Assembly: GCA_934555865.1 (NCBI GenBank)
Contig: CAKTFI010000009.1
Span: forward strand, 1 to 38,861
DNA: 38,861 bases
Direction of reading: 5' to 3'
Source of the DNA: an uncultured Christensenellaceae bacterium
GTDB taxonomy: Bacteria > Bacillota > Clostridia > Christensenellales > Christensenellaceae
Positions 31,316-38,861 of this stretch are shown piece by piece. The position numbers and the translations under genes were made by a program. Every line of letters starts with the position of its first letter. The first letter of the stretch is position 1. The notes below the pieces were generated by a model. It saw nothing but the letters and a program-made list of their open reading frames with translations, was not told the origin of the DNA and did not search any database.

Positions 31316-31765
31316 ATGCGGGCTGTTGTGACAAGGGTGCGCTGGGCGCAGGTAGAGGTCGAGGGTGAGGTCTGCGGCAAGATCGGGCAGGGTTTGCTGG
31401 TGCTGCTCGGCTCGGAGGAAGGCGACACGGACAAGGACATTTCCTATATCTGCGAAAAGGTGTGCGGACTGCGCATCTTTGCGGACGACGCGGGCAAGAT
31501 GAACCGCAGCGTGCGCGAGGTGGGCGGGGAATTGCTGCTCGTGTCGCAATTCACGCTGCTCGGCGATGTGCGCAAGGGCAAGCGGCCGAGCTTTATCCGC
31601 GCGGGTGCGCCCGCAGAGGCACAAGGCGTGTATGAGGCGGCGGTCGAGGCCTTCCGCGCGACGGGAATCCCCGTGCAAACCGGGGTCTTTCAGGCGCATA
31701 TGCAGGTCAGTTCACAAAACGACGGGCCGGTCACGATTTTGCTGGACAGCCGCCGGCTGTTTTGA
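31316..31765 (+). CDS. dtd: D-aminoacyl-tRNA deacylase
   Basis: Dimeric editing enzyme of 149 aa that removes D-amino acids from tRNA. SQFTLLGD (77-84) and the Gly-cisPro motif NDGPVT (135-140) that selects chirality are both present. The length is the normal one. GGAGG precedes the start 7 nt upstream. Gene order relA-dtd is conserved in Bacillota. The stop lies inside the ribosome binding site region of the next gene. Confidence 0.97.
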   Translation: MRAVVTRVRWAQVEVEGEVCGKIGQGLLVLLGSEEGDTDKDISYICEKVCGLRIFADDAGKMNRSVREVGGELLLVSQFTLLGDVRKGKRPSFIRAGAPAEAQGVYEAAVEAFRATGIPVQTGVFQAHMQVSSQNDGPVTILLDSRRLF

Positions 31766-31776
31766 GGGAGAAGAAA

Positions 31777-32415
31777 ATGTTGGAGATCGAAAAAATCACG
31801 AGTCCGGAAATGGATGTCAATACCTATGTCGTCTGGCAGGAGGGCGCGGAGGAGGCGATCGTCATCGACCCGTCCTTTGCGGCGGACCGCGTGCTGGCCT
31901 GCCTGCATGCCGAGGGGCTGCAATGCCGGGCGATTTTGCTCACGCACGGGCATTTCGACCATATCGCCGGGGTCAAGCGGCTAAAGGAGCAGACGGGCGC
32001 GCCGGTGGCCATCCATCGGGAGGACGCCGACATGCTGTTCGATGCCGAAAAGAACCTGAGCCGCGGCTTTGGGCTGGACATCACGGCCGCACCGGCGGAC
32101 ATGGAGCTTGCGCAGCAGATATATCCCTTCGCAGGGATGGAGGTCAAGGTGCTGCACACCCCGGGGCATTCGCCGGGGAGCGTGTGCTATTTCATCGAGG
32201 ACGCGATCTTTTCGGGAGACACGCTGTTCAACCTGGGCGTCGGGCGGACGGATTTCCCGGGCGGGAATTTCCAAACGCTCAAGGAGAGCCTGGAAAAGCT
32301 CAAGCTCGTAAAAGGGGAATACGCCGTCTATCCGGGGCACGGGCATTCCACCTCGCTGGCCTATGAGGTGGACAACAATCCGTATTTGGGAGAAGAAAAA
32401 TGGTCTCTTTATTGA
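31777..32415 (+). CDS. Metallo-beta-lactamase-fold hydrolase (glyoxalase II-like)
   Basis: Cytoplasmic hydrolase of 212 aa. THGHFDH (56-62) is the metal motif. HTPGHSPGS, FSGDTLF and YPGHG supply the remaining metal ligands of a two-metal site, and VGRTDFPGG is typical of the YqgX/glyoxalase II-like group. The substrate cannot be told from sequence; thioester or related small-molecule hydrolysis is likely. ATG 31777 is chosen because GAGGGAG (31764-31770) is 6 nt upstream. Its 3' end overlaps hemZ by 16 nt. Confidence 0.9.
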   Translation: MLEIEKITSPEMDVNTYVVWQEGAEEAIVIDPSFAADRVLACLHAEGLQCRAILLTHGHFDHIAGVKRLKEQTGAPVAIHREDADMLFDAEKNLSRGFGLDITAAPADMELAQQIYPFAGMEVKVLHTPGHSPGSVCYFIEDAIFSGDTLFNLGVGRTDFPGGNFQTLKESLEKLKLVKGEYAVYPGHGHSTSLAYEVDNNPYLGEEKWSLY

Positions 32416-33854
32416 CGAATACGCCGGAATACTTCGCGGATCTCTGCGACGAGATCCGGCTGTTTTTCGATGTTCGCAGGATCCCTGCCGCGCAGCAAGT
32501 GGGCGGGCAGGGATTTTTTGTCGTACATGCAATGCAGAAGGGCGAGACTTTCCGGCATCACGCGATGCTGTACCGCGACGGGCAGGTCGTGGCTGAAGCA
32601 GGCTATGAAACGCCGGCCGCCGGGGAAGCGGACGCGCTTTCCTATCGCCGCGTGGCCAAGCACGGCGCGAAGATCAGTGTGTACCGCTGCCTGGTGCGCT
32701 TCTTTGGGCAGGGGCGGCCGTGGGGGTCGCTCACCGGCGTGCGGCCGACCAAGATGCTGCGCGACCTGGAACAGACGCATGGCGAGGCCGAGGCGCTGCG
32801 CATCCTGCGCGAGCAATACGATGTGAGCGAAGCCAAGCTCCAATTGGCGGAACAGATCTGCCGCGTGCAACGGCCGGTGCTGGATTCGGTGCGGCCGGGC
32901 GACCTGGACATTTACCTGGGCATCCCGTTCTGCACCTCGCGCTGCGCTTATTGCTCCTTTTATGCCGCCAGGACGAGCCGGGACGGCGCGCTGGAGGAGG
33001 CATATGTGGATGCATTGCTGCGCGAATGGGAGGCGCTCCGCCCCGTGATGGCGGCGCACCGCATCCGCAGCGTGTACATCGGCGGCGGCACGCCGACCGC
33101 GCTTTCGGAACCGCTGCTGGCGCGCGTGCTGGAACGGGTCGCACCCGCGGCGCAGGGCGTGGAATTCAGCGTGGAGGCGGGGCGGCCGGACACGATCACG
33201 CCGGGGAAGCTGAAGCTCCTAAAGCAGGCGGGTGTGGGCCGCATCAGCATCAACCCGCAGACGACCTGCGAGGCCACGCTGCCGCGCATCGGTCGCCGGC
33301 ACAGCGTGGAGGACTTCTTCCGCGCGGCGGCGCTGGCGCGGGAATTCGGTTTTGACGCGGTGAATATGGACCTCATCGCCGGGCTGCCGGGTGAGGGCGT
33401 GGCGGAGCTTGTGCAATCGGTGGAGGACTGCATCCGCGAGCAGCCGGAAAACATCACCGTGCACACGCTGGCCATCAAAAAGGGGTCCAAATTCGGCATG
33501 GAAAATGTGGCGCAGTTCGCCTCGGCGGCGGAGGCCGGGGACATGGTGGAGCAGGCGCGCGCACGCCTCGCCGCGGCGGGATACACGCCCTATTACATGT
33601 ACCGCCAGAAGTACATGGCGGGCAACATGGAAAACATCGGCTATACCCAGGCGGGGCACGCCTGTGTATACAACATCGACATCATGGAGGAGACGGTGAG
33701 CGTCCTGGCGATGGGCGCCGGGGCGGCGAGCAAGCGGGTGTACCCCACGGGCGGCAAGATCGACCGCTTCATCGGGCTCAAGGACATCCCTTCTTATATC
33801 GCGCGGGTGGAGGAGATGGCGGACAGAAAAGCGGCGCTGTTTTCGGAAGGTTGA
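32400..33854 (+). CDS. hemZ: Coproporphyrinogen III oxidase-like radical SAM protein HemZ
   Basis: Radical SAM protein of 484 aa in the HemN/HemZ family. CTSRCAYC (from about 178) is the CxxxCxxC cluster motif, VYIGGGTPT and MDLIAGLPGE bind SAM and shape the barrel. The long N-terminal region before the cluster and the C-terminal YYMYRQKYMAGNMENIGY, seen as YRQKYMAGNMENIG, are HemZ features. True oxygen-independent coproporphyrinogen dehydrogenase activity is shown for only part of this family, and no other haem gene is in the window, so the role is probable only. The gene overlaps the hydrolase gene by 16 nt. Confidence 0.9.
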   Translation: MVSLLTNTPEYFADLCDEIRLFFDVRRIPAAQQVGGQGFFVVHAMQKGETFRHHAMLYRDGQVVAEAGYETPAAGEADALSYRRVAKHGAKISVYRCLVRFFGQGRPWGSLTGVRPTKMLRDLEQTHGEAEALRILREQYDVSEAKLQLAEQICRVQRPVLDSVRPGDLDIYLGIPFCTSRCAYCSFYAARTSRDGALEEAYVDALLREWEALRPVMAAHRIRSVYIGGGTPTALSEPLLARVLERVAPAAQGVEFSVEAGRPDTITPGKLKLLKQAGVGRISINPQTTCEATLPRIGRRHSVEDFFRAAALAREFGFDAVNMDLIAGLPGEGVAELVQSVEDCIREQPENITVHTLAIKKGSKFGMENVAQFASAAEAGDMVEQARARLAAAGYTPYYMYRQKYMAGNMENIGYTQAGHACVYNIDIMEETVSVLAMGAGAASKRVYPTGGKIDRFIGLKDIPSYIARVEEMADRKAALFSEG

Positions 33855-33879
33855 CTTTGCCGGACCCCCTCAGTATAAT
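33851..33879 (+). promoter_or_regulatory. Strong sigma-A-type promoter of hisS
   Basis: TTGACT (33851-33856), which includes the hemZ stop, a 17-nt spacer and TATAAT (33874-33879). The leader is about 53 nt. I see no T-box in it. Confidence 0.88.
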
Positions 33880-33938
33880 AAATTTTAGAAGAAAATGTGC
33901 ATTTGTGCCGGAAAACGGCGCAAAGATGGAGGATATGC

Positions 33939-35195
33939 GTGAATATCAAAGCGCCGAGAGGCACCAAGGATATATCCATTCTGGAAAGCTATAAGTGGCA
34001 ATATATTGAAAAAAATGTGCGCGACCTGACGGCGCTGTACGGCTACCGGGAGATCCGCACGCCGATTTTTGAACATACAGAGCTGTTCGACCGCGGCGTC
34101 GGCGACACGACGGATGTCGTGCAGAAGGAAATGTACACCTTCCTGGACAAGGGCGGGCGCTCCATCACCCTGCGGCCGGAGGGGACGGCTGGCGTGGTGC
34201 GCAGCTTTATCGAGAGCGGCCTGGTCGGCGGGCCGCAGCCGACCAAGATGTTCTACCTTTCCGCGCCGGTGTTCCGGTACGAAAATCCGCAGGCCGGGCG
34301 CTTGCGGGAGCATCACCAGTTCGGCGTGGAGGTCTTCGGCGCGCAGGACGCCTCCATCGATGCGGAGATCATCGGCATGGCCTGGAGCCTGCTGCACAAG
34401 CTGGGCGTGGAAAACCTGTCGCTCAACATCAACTCCATCGGGTGCAAGCACTGCCGCCCGGAATACAACAAGGCGCTGCGGGCGTACTATACCGCGCACA
34501 AGGCGGAGCTGTGCGACACCTGCCTCGACCGGCTGGAACGCAACCCGCTGCGGCTTTTGGACTGCAAGAACCCGGCCTGCGCCGCGCTGGCGGCGGATGC
34601 GCCCAAGATCACGGACTACCTCTGCCCGGAATGCGAGGCACACTTTGGGGCGCTGCAAAGCTACCTCGGCAAATTGAACATCCCGTTTGCCGTCAACCCG
34701 AAGATCGTCCGCGGGCTGGATTATTATACCAAGACGGTGTTTGAGATCATCTCTTCCGAGATCGGCGCGCAGGGCACGGTGTGCGGCGGCGGCCGCTATG
34801 ACGGGCTGGTGAGTCTGCTCGGCGGGCCGGAGATGCCGGGCGTGGGCTTTGGCATGGGCATCGAGCGGTTGCTGCTCGTCATGGAGAGCGCCGGGGCGGT
34901 CATCCCGGAGCCGGAGCCGTTGCAGGTGTTTTTGTGCACGATGGGCGCGGCGGCGCGGGTGAAGGCGTTTGAATTGCTGGCGCAGCTGCGGCAGGCAGGC
35001 ATTTCGGCGGATATGGATCACGCCGCGCGCAGCATGAAGGCGCAGTTCAAGTACGCCGACAAGCTGGGGGCGAAGTACACGCTTTCCATCGGCGACAACG
35101 AGCTGGAACGCGGCGCCGCCAACCTCAAGAACATGGAAGACGGGAGCCAGGTGGAGGTCTCTCTCGACCGGGTTTCGGACTGGATGCGACATTGA
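33939..35195 (+). CDS. hisS: Histidine--tRNA ligase
   Basis: Class II synthetase of 418 aa charging tRNA-His. APRGTKD opens the protein. LRPEGTAGVVRSF and FRYENPQAGRLREHHQFGVE, seen as RYENPQAGRLREHHQF, are motif 2 and its surroundings; RGLDYYTKTVFEI and GGGRYDGL form the histidine site. The anticodon-binding domain is C-terminal. An inserted segment (about 168-235) has several cysteine pairs (CKHC, CDTC, CPEC) that could bind zinc, as in many clostridial HisRS. GTG 33939 has GGAGG (33928-33932) at 6 nt. Confidence 0.96.
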   Translation: MNIKAPRGTKDISILESYKWQYIEKNVRDLTALYGYREIRTPIFEHTELFDRGVGDTTDVVQKEMYTFLDKGGRSITLRPEGTAGVVRSFIESGLVGGPQPTKMFYLSAPVFRYENPQAGRLREHHQFGVEVFGAQDASIDAEIIGMAWSLLHKLGVENLSLNINSIGCKHCRPEYNKALRAYYTAHKAELCDTCLDRLERNPLRLLDCKNPACAALAADAPKITDYLCPECEAHFGALQSYLGKLNIPFAVNPKIVRGLDYYTKTVFEIISSEIGAQGTVCGGGRYDGLVSLLGGPEMPGVGFGMGIERLLLVMESAGAVIPEPEPLQVFLCTMGAAARVKAFELLAQLRQAGISADMDHAARSMKAQFKYADKLGAKYTLSIGDNELERGAANLKNMEDGSQVEVSLDRVSDWMRH

Positions 35196-35255
35196 ACCAC
35201 ATAAATGCGCTTTTGTGAGGAAAGCTAACAATACATACCTAGGAGGAGAACGACA

Positions 35256-35567
35256 ATGCTACAGATTACCGCAGAAAATTTTGAAAACGAAGTAACAAAT
35301 TCGGATAAGCCGGTCGTGCTGGATTTCTGGGCGAGCTGGTGCGGCCCGTGCCGGATGTTTGCGCCGACCTTTGAAAAGGTGGGCGAGGAAATGGCGGACA
35401 CGGTGAAGTTTGCCAAGGTCAATGTGGACGAACAGGAGGAATTGGCGCGCCGCTTCCGCGTGATGAGCATCCCCATGCTGGTCGTGCTCAAGGCGGGGCA
35501 GCCGGTCAAAAAGACGATCGGTGCGCTGGGCGAAGAGGAATTGCGTGATTTCCTGCGGGAGATCTAA
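35256..35567 (+). CDS. trxA: Thioredoxin
   Basis: Cytoplasmic disulfide reductant, 103 aa. The active site is WCGPC (Cys29 and Cys32) after FWAS. The cis-Pro loop is MSIPMLVV. Buried Asp23 before the active site is present (VVLDFWA). Length and motifs are standard. GGAGGAG is 7 nt upstream. It follows hisS by 60 nt without a terminator, so it may be cotranscribed with hisS, and ends at a strong terminator. Thioredoxin reductase is not in the window. Confidence 0.96.
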   Translation: MLQITAENFENEVTNSDKPVVLDFWASWCGPCRMFAPTFEKVGEEMADTVKFAKVNVDEQEELARRFRVMSIPMLVVLKAGQPVKKTIGALGEEELRDFLREI

Positions 35568-35608
35568 GCTGCTAAACTGCGGCGGGGAAATCCCCGTGCC
35601 ATAAGACA

Positions 35609-35645
35609 AGCGCCGGAAGGGTGAAAACGCCCGCCGGCGCTTTTT
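35609..35645 (+). terminator. Strong intrinsic terminator after trxA
   Basis: AGCGCCGG (35609-35616) and CCGGCGCT (35634-35641) form the lower stem, and GGGTG/CGCCC with an AAAA loop continues it. Five T follow. Bases 35646-35773 after it hold no gene I can support. Confidence 0.9.
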
Positions 35646-35773
35646 GTATGTCTTTGTTGAGACAGGAAACTGCCGCCCAAAGGCGACCCGTTCGGCGAAG
35701 CGCCCCCAAGGCCGCCGCACCGAGCTGCCTGCGCAAGGGGTGTATTGGGCTGCCCGCTTTCCCACAGGATGCT

Positions 35774-35801
35774 TTGAAATGCGCGAAAAATATGGTACAA
35801 T
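35774..35801 (+). promoter_or_regulatory. Promoter of smc with extended -10
   Basis: TTGAAA (35774-35779), a 16-nt spacer and TACAAT (35796-35801), with TGG directly before the -10 box (an extended -10). The start would lie near 35808. Confidence 0.75.
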
Positions 35802-35841
35802 AAAATGATTCTAGGACATGCATGGATAGGAGACGCGGAAC

Positions 35842-38826
35842 TTGAAGCTGGAAAAAATAGAGATCAACGGGTTCAAATCCTTTGCCGACAAGACGACCAT
35901 CCTGCTCGACGGGGCGATCACGGGCATCGTGGGGCCGAACGGCAGCGGCAAGAGCAACATTGCCGACGCCGTGCGCTGGGTACTGGGCGAGCAGAACAGC
36001 CGCAACCTGCGCGGGGTCAAGATGGAGGATGTCATCTTCGGCGGCACGCAGACCCGCCGGGCAAAGGCATACTGCGAAGTTTCGCTGTACTTTGACAATG
36101 CGGATCACAAGATCGACGCGGCCTATAGCGAGATCGTGGTCACGCGCAAGATGTTCCGCTCCGGCGAGAGCGAATACCTTCTAAACCGCACGCCGGTGCG
36201 TCTCAAGGACATTTTGGACATCGTGCGCGACACGGGCATCGGCCGGGAGGGGTATTCCATCGTCGGACAGGGCAAGATCGACGAATTGCTCTCGGCGAAG
36301 CCCGGGGCGCGCCGCAAGGCCTTTGAGGAGGCGGCGGGCGTCATGCGCTTTCGCACCCGCAAGGAGGAGGCCGAGGGCAAATTGCAACGAACACAGGAAA
36401 ACCTTCTCCGCATCGGCGACATCTTGGAGGAATTGCAGGCGCAGCTCGCGCCGCTCGGCACGCAGGCGGAAAAGACGCGGACCTATCTGGGGCTGTTTGA
36501 GCGGCAGAAATTCTTGGACGCCAATCTGTTCCTCATCAACTATGAGCGCGTGCAGACGCGTCTTACCAAGTTGAAGAGCGATCTTAGCGAGATCGAGCGC
36601 GAGATCCGGCAGGAAAAGGCGCGTTTCGGCGATGCGGCGGCGGAAAGCGAGGCGTTGAGCGAGCGCATCCAGGTGCTGGGCGCGAGCGCTTCGTCGCTCC
36701 GGGAACAGTATGAGCAGGCGCTGGCCGAGGCAGAGCAGGCGAGCGCAGAAAAGAACATCGCCCGCGAACGGCTGGCGGCGGCGGAGCGAGATGCGCAGCG
36801 GCTGCGGGAAGAGGCGGACGAGGCAGCGCGGCAGGGGGAGGAGATGCTCTCCCATCAGCAGGCGGCGGAGGCCGCACGGCAGGCGGCGCAAACGCACCTA
36901 GAGGCTCTCCGGGCGGAGATGGCGGCGCAGCAGCGGCTCTGCGACGAGCTTTCGGCGGCGCAGGCACAGCGGCAGCAGGCCTTGGAGCAGGTGCGGGAAC
37001 AGCATCTGCACGCGCTGGAGGAGAAAAACCGCGCGGCGCAGGTGCTGGCGGCGGCGGACGCCCGCGAAGAGGGCGCGGTGGCCTCGGCGCAGCAGGCCAA
37101 GGCACAGGCGGCGCATTGGGAAACGGAGCTCTCGGCGGCACAGGCGGCGGCGGCAGAGCTTTCCCGCACGGCGGCGGACGCAATGGCGCGAGAAGGGGAA
37201 TTGACCGCCCGCGAGGCGGCAAACCGCGAGGAAGCGCGGCAGATCCTGCGCCAGCAAAAGGCGGCGGAGCAACAGGCCTCCTCGGCCCGGGCGCAGCAGC
37301 AGGAGGCCGCCTCACGCAAGGCATTTTTAGAAAAGCTGAAACAGGAATACGAGGGATACTCGCAGGGCGTACGCAATCTGATGCGGGCGCAGCAGCAATC
37401 GCCGGCGGACTTTCCCGGTCTGCTTGGCACATTGGCGGAGCTGTTGGAGATCCCGAAGGAATATGAAAAGGCGATGGAGGCGGCGCTCGGCGGGGCGCTG
37501 CAAAATGTCGTCGTGCGCCGGGACACGGAGGCCAAGCAGGCGATCGATTTCCTGCGCGCGCGGCGGATGGGCCGCGTGAGCTTTATGCCGCTTTCCTCGC
37601 TGCGCGTGCGGCGGCTCTCGCGGCAGGAGGAGGCATTGCTCCTGCCGGAGATGCAGCGGGCGGACACGGTCGTGGCCTGCGCGGAGGAGATCCGCCCGGC
37701 GGTGGAATACCTGCTCGCGCGGACGGTGGTCGTGCCGGACATGGACGCGGCGATCGCCCTGGCGCGGCGTGCGGGGCAGAGTTTCCGCATCGTCACGCGG
37801 GAAGGAGACCTCATCAACCCGGGCGGCGTCATGACGGGTGGGAGCATGCAACAGCGAAATTTCGGGCTGCTCTCGCGCGACCGGGAGATCGAGCAGGCGA
37901 GCGAACGCGCACAGGCGCAGCAGGAGGCATTCCGGCAGGCACAGGCGCAGATGGCCGACCTGGCGCGGCAGATGGAGGAAAAGCAGCGCTGTGACGCGGA
38001 GATCCAGCAGGCATTGCGCGCCCTGGCGATCGAACAGGCGGAGACGCGCACCAAGCAGGCGAACCTCTCGCAGCAGATTGCCGAGGTACAGGAACGATGC
38101 GACGCAGAGCGGCGGCGGATGCAGGAGATCGCGCAGAACGCGCAGAAGGGGGAGGCCGCGCGGGAGAACCTGCGTGCGCAGGTGGAGACCTGGCAGGCGC
38201 AGATCGCGCAGGCGCTTGCCCGAAAACAGCAATTGGAAGAGGAATTGGCCGCGCAGGACGAGACGGCGGCGCAGAAGCTCGCGGATATGCGCCTCGAGGA
38301 GGCGCGGCTGCAAAACGAGATCGCCCGCGGCGAAGAGGCCGCGCAGAGCTGGATGACGCAGGCGGCGGCCCTGCAGAAAACGGTGCGGCAAAAGCAGGCG
38401 GCAGCGTCTGCGCTCGCGGCACAGCGGGAGGCGCTGCGCGAACAGGGTGCGGCGCAGGAGGCGTTGCAGGCGCAGAAGCGAGAGCAAACCGAGGTACTGC
38501 GCACACAGATCGCCGAACAGGAGGCCGAGCGCAGCCGGGCGAGCGAGACGCTTTTGCGTTTGCAGCAGCAGGGCACGGAGTATCAGTTACGGCAGGCGGA
38601 GCTGGCCGAGAATAAATATAAATTGGAAAGCCAGCTGGAACGCTTGAGCCTCAGCATGGAGAATGCGCAGAACAAGCTCTGGGAAGACTACGGCATGACC
38701 TATGGCGAGGCGGAAAAGCTGCGCGAACCCCTTTCCTATGCGGAGGGCGCGCGGGAATTGCAGGGCATCCGCGAGCAGATCCGCACGCTGAGCCCCGTTT
38801 CCCGGGATATGTCGCCGATGCTATAG
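35842..38826 (+). CDS. smc: Chromosome partition protein SMC, interrupted before its C-terminal head
   Basis: Condensin ATPase subunit. The N-terminal head has INGFKSFADKT and Walker A GPNGSGKSN (about 31-39). A long Ala/Gln/Glu-rich coiled coil follows, with the hinge at about 520-665 (PGLLGTLAELL, NPGGVMTGGS), then the returning coil. The frame ends after 994 aa, against about 1180 usual, within the motif that should read LGPVN (here LSPVS), so signature and Walker B are missing. Only 35 nt remain, ending with ATGGAAGACCTCCGC (MEDLR), which fits an SMC continuation. This may be a sequence error near a contig end rather than a true stop. TTG start has AGGAGA at 8 nt. Confidence 0.9.
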   Translation: MKLEKIEINGFKSFADKTTILLDGAITGIVGPNGSGKSNIADAVRWVLGEQNSRNLRGVKMEDVIFGGTQTRRAKAYCEVSLYFDNADHKIDAAYSEIVVTRKMFRSGESEYLLNRTPVRLKDILDIVRDTGIGREGYSIVGQGKIDELLSAKPGARRKAFEEAAGVMRFRTRKEEAEGKLQRTQENLLRIGDILEELQAQLAPLGTQAEKTRTYLGLFERQKFLDANLFLINYERVQTRLTKLKSDLSEIEREIRQEKARFGDAAAESEALSERIQVLGASASSLREQYEQALAEAEQASAEKNIARERLAAAERDAQRLREEADEAARQGEEMLSHQQAAEAARQAAQTHLEALRAEMAAQQRLCDELSAAQAQRQQALEQVREQHLHALEEKNRAAQVLAAADAREEGAVASAQQAKAQAAHWETELSAAQAAAAELSRTAADAMAREGELTAREAANREEARQILRQQKAAEQQASSARAQQQEAASRKAFLEKLKQEYEGYSQGVRNLMRAQQQSPADFPGLLGTLAELLEIPKEYEKAMEAALGGALQNVVVRRDTEAKQAIDFLRARRMGRVSFMPLSSLRVRRLSRQEEALLLPEMQRADTVVACAEEIRPAVEYLLARTVVVPDMDAAIALARRAGQSFRIVTREGDLINPGGVMTGGSMQQRNFGLLSRDREIEQASERAQAQQEAFRQAQAQMADLARQMEEKQRCDAEIQQALRALAIEQAETRTKQANLSQQIAEVQERCDAERRRMQEIAQNAQKGEAARENLRAQVETWQAQIAQALARKQQLEEELAAQDETAAQKLADMRLEEARLQNEIARGEEAAQSWMTQAAALQKTVRQKQAAASALAAQREALREQGAAQEALQAQKREQTEVLRTQIAEQEAERSRASETLLRLQQQGTEYQLRQAELAENKYKLESQLERLSLSMENAQNKLWEDYGMTYGEAEKLREPLSYAEGARELQGIREQIRTLSPVSRDMSPML

Positions 38827-38861
38827 GAAATGCATTGCGCTTGCATGGAAGACCTCCGCAA

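Noticed and set aside
33880..33938. T-box or his-type attenuator before hisS
   Set aside because: The leader is only about 53 nt and lacks both a terminator and the T-box core.
35646..35773. Short frames on both strands between trxA and smc
   Set aside because: No ribosome binding sites, no family resemblance and Pro/Ala/Arg-rich composition; treated as plain spacer between terminator and smc promoter.

Overview
This window is a stretch of GC-rich chromosome from a spore-forming member of the Bacillota. It is most likely a Clostridia of the Oscillospirales/Ruminococcaceae type; that placement is an inference from gene content and protein flavour, not from a marker search. The support is the spoIIGA-sigE-sigG sporulation cluster, PolC-type DNA polymerase III, the IreB-RuvX-DUF1292 trio, HemZ, a YlmC/YmxH protein, and the MEP isoprenoid genes dxr and ispG. 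I see no mobile element, CRISPR array, rRNA or tRNA. Almost everything is conserved housekeeping sequence, so the unusual signals are inside genes and in the short intergenic spaces.

Layout. 1-520: terminator of an unseen upstream gene, then an AT-richer spacer and a good promoter. 521-2791: a polar amino-acid ABC importer whose binding protein is circularly permuted. 2792-3041: an AT-rich island with a promoter, two palindromes and a bidirectional terminator, possibly a small RNA. 3042-5474 (minus strand): sigG, sigE and spoIIGA. 5578-10087: pyk, ylmC-like, nrdR, pgeF, a cysteine desulfurase and a 47-residue ORF. 10151-11357: ireB, ruvX and a DUF1292 gene. 11339-18892: rpsB, tsf, pyrH, frr, a 70-codon ORF, uppS, cdsA, dxr and rseP. 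18915-24411: ispG and polC. 24430-26754: a degenerate secD/secF pair. 26770-33854: recJ, relA, dtd, a metallo-beta-lactamase-fold hydrolase and hemZ. 33851-35645: hisS and trxA. 35774 to the end: smc, whose reading frame stops shortly before its C-terminal ATPase half.

The order rpsB-tsf-pyrH-frr-uppS-cdsA-dxr-rseP-(proS)-polC and secDF-recJ-(apt)-relA-dtd is the classic Bacillota arrangement. Here ispG stands where proS often does, and apt is absent. Eleven plus-strand sigma-A-like promoters can be placed with both -35 and -10 elements; ten have a 17-nt spacer and the smc promoter has 16. Together with nine intrinsic terminators they divide the window into transcription units. The sigG promoter instead matches the forespore sigma-G consensus exactly.

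Most worth a second look: (1) the circularly permuted solute-binding lipoprotein; (2) a mutually exclusive terminator/antiterminator fold in the pyrH leader; (3) a SecD/SecF pair that appears to have lost its diagnostic motifs; (4) the palindrome-flanked promoter and possible small RNA next to sigG; (5) a DXR with four substitutions in near-invariant motifs; (6) the abnormal 3' end of smc.
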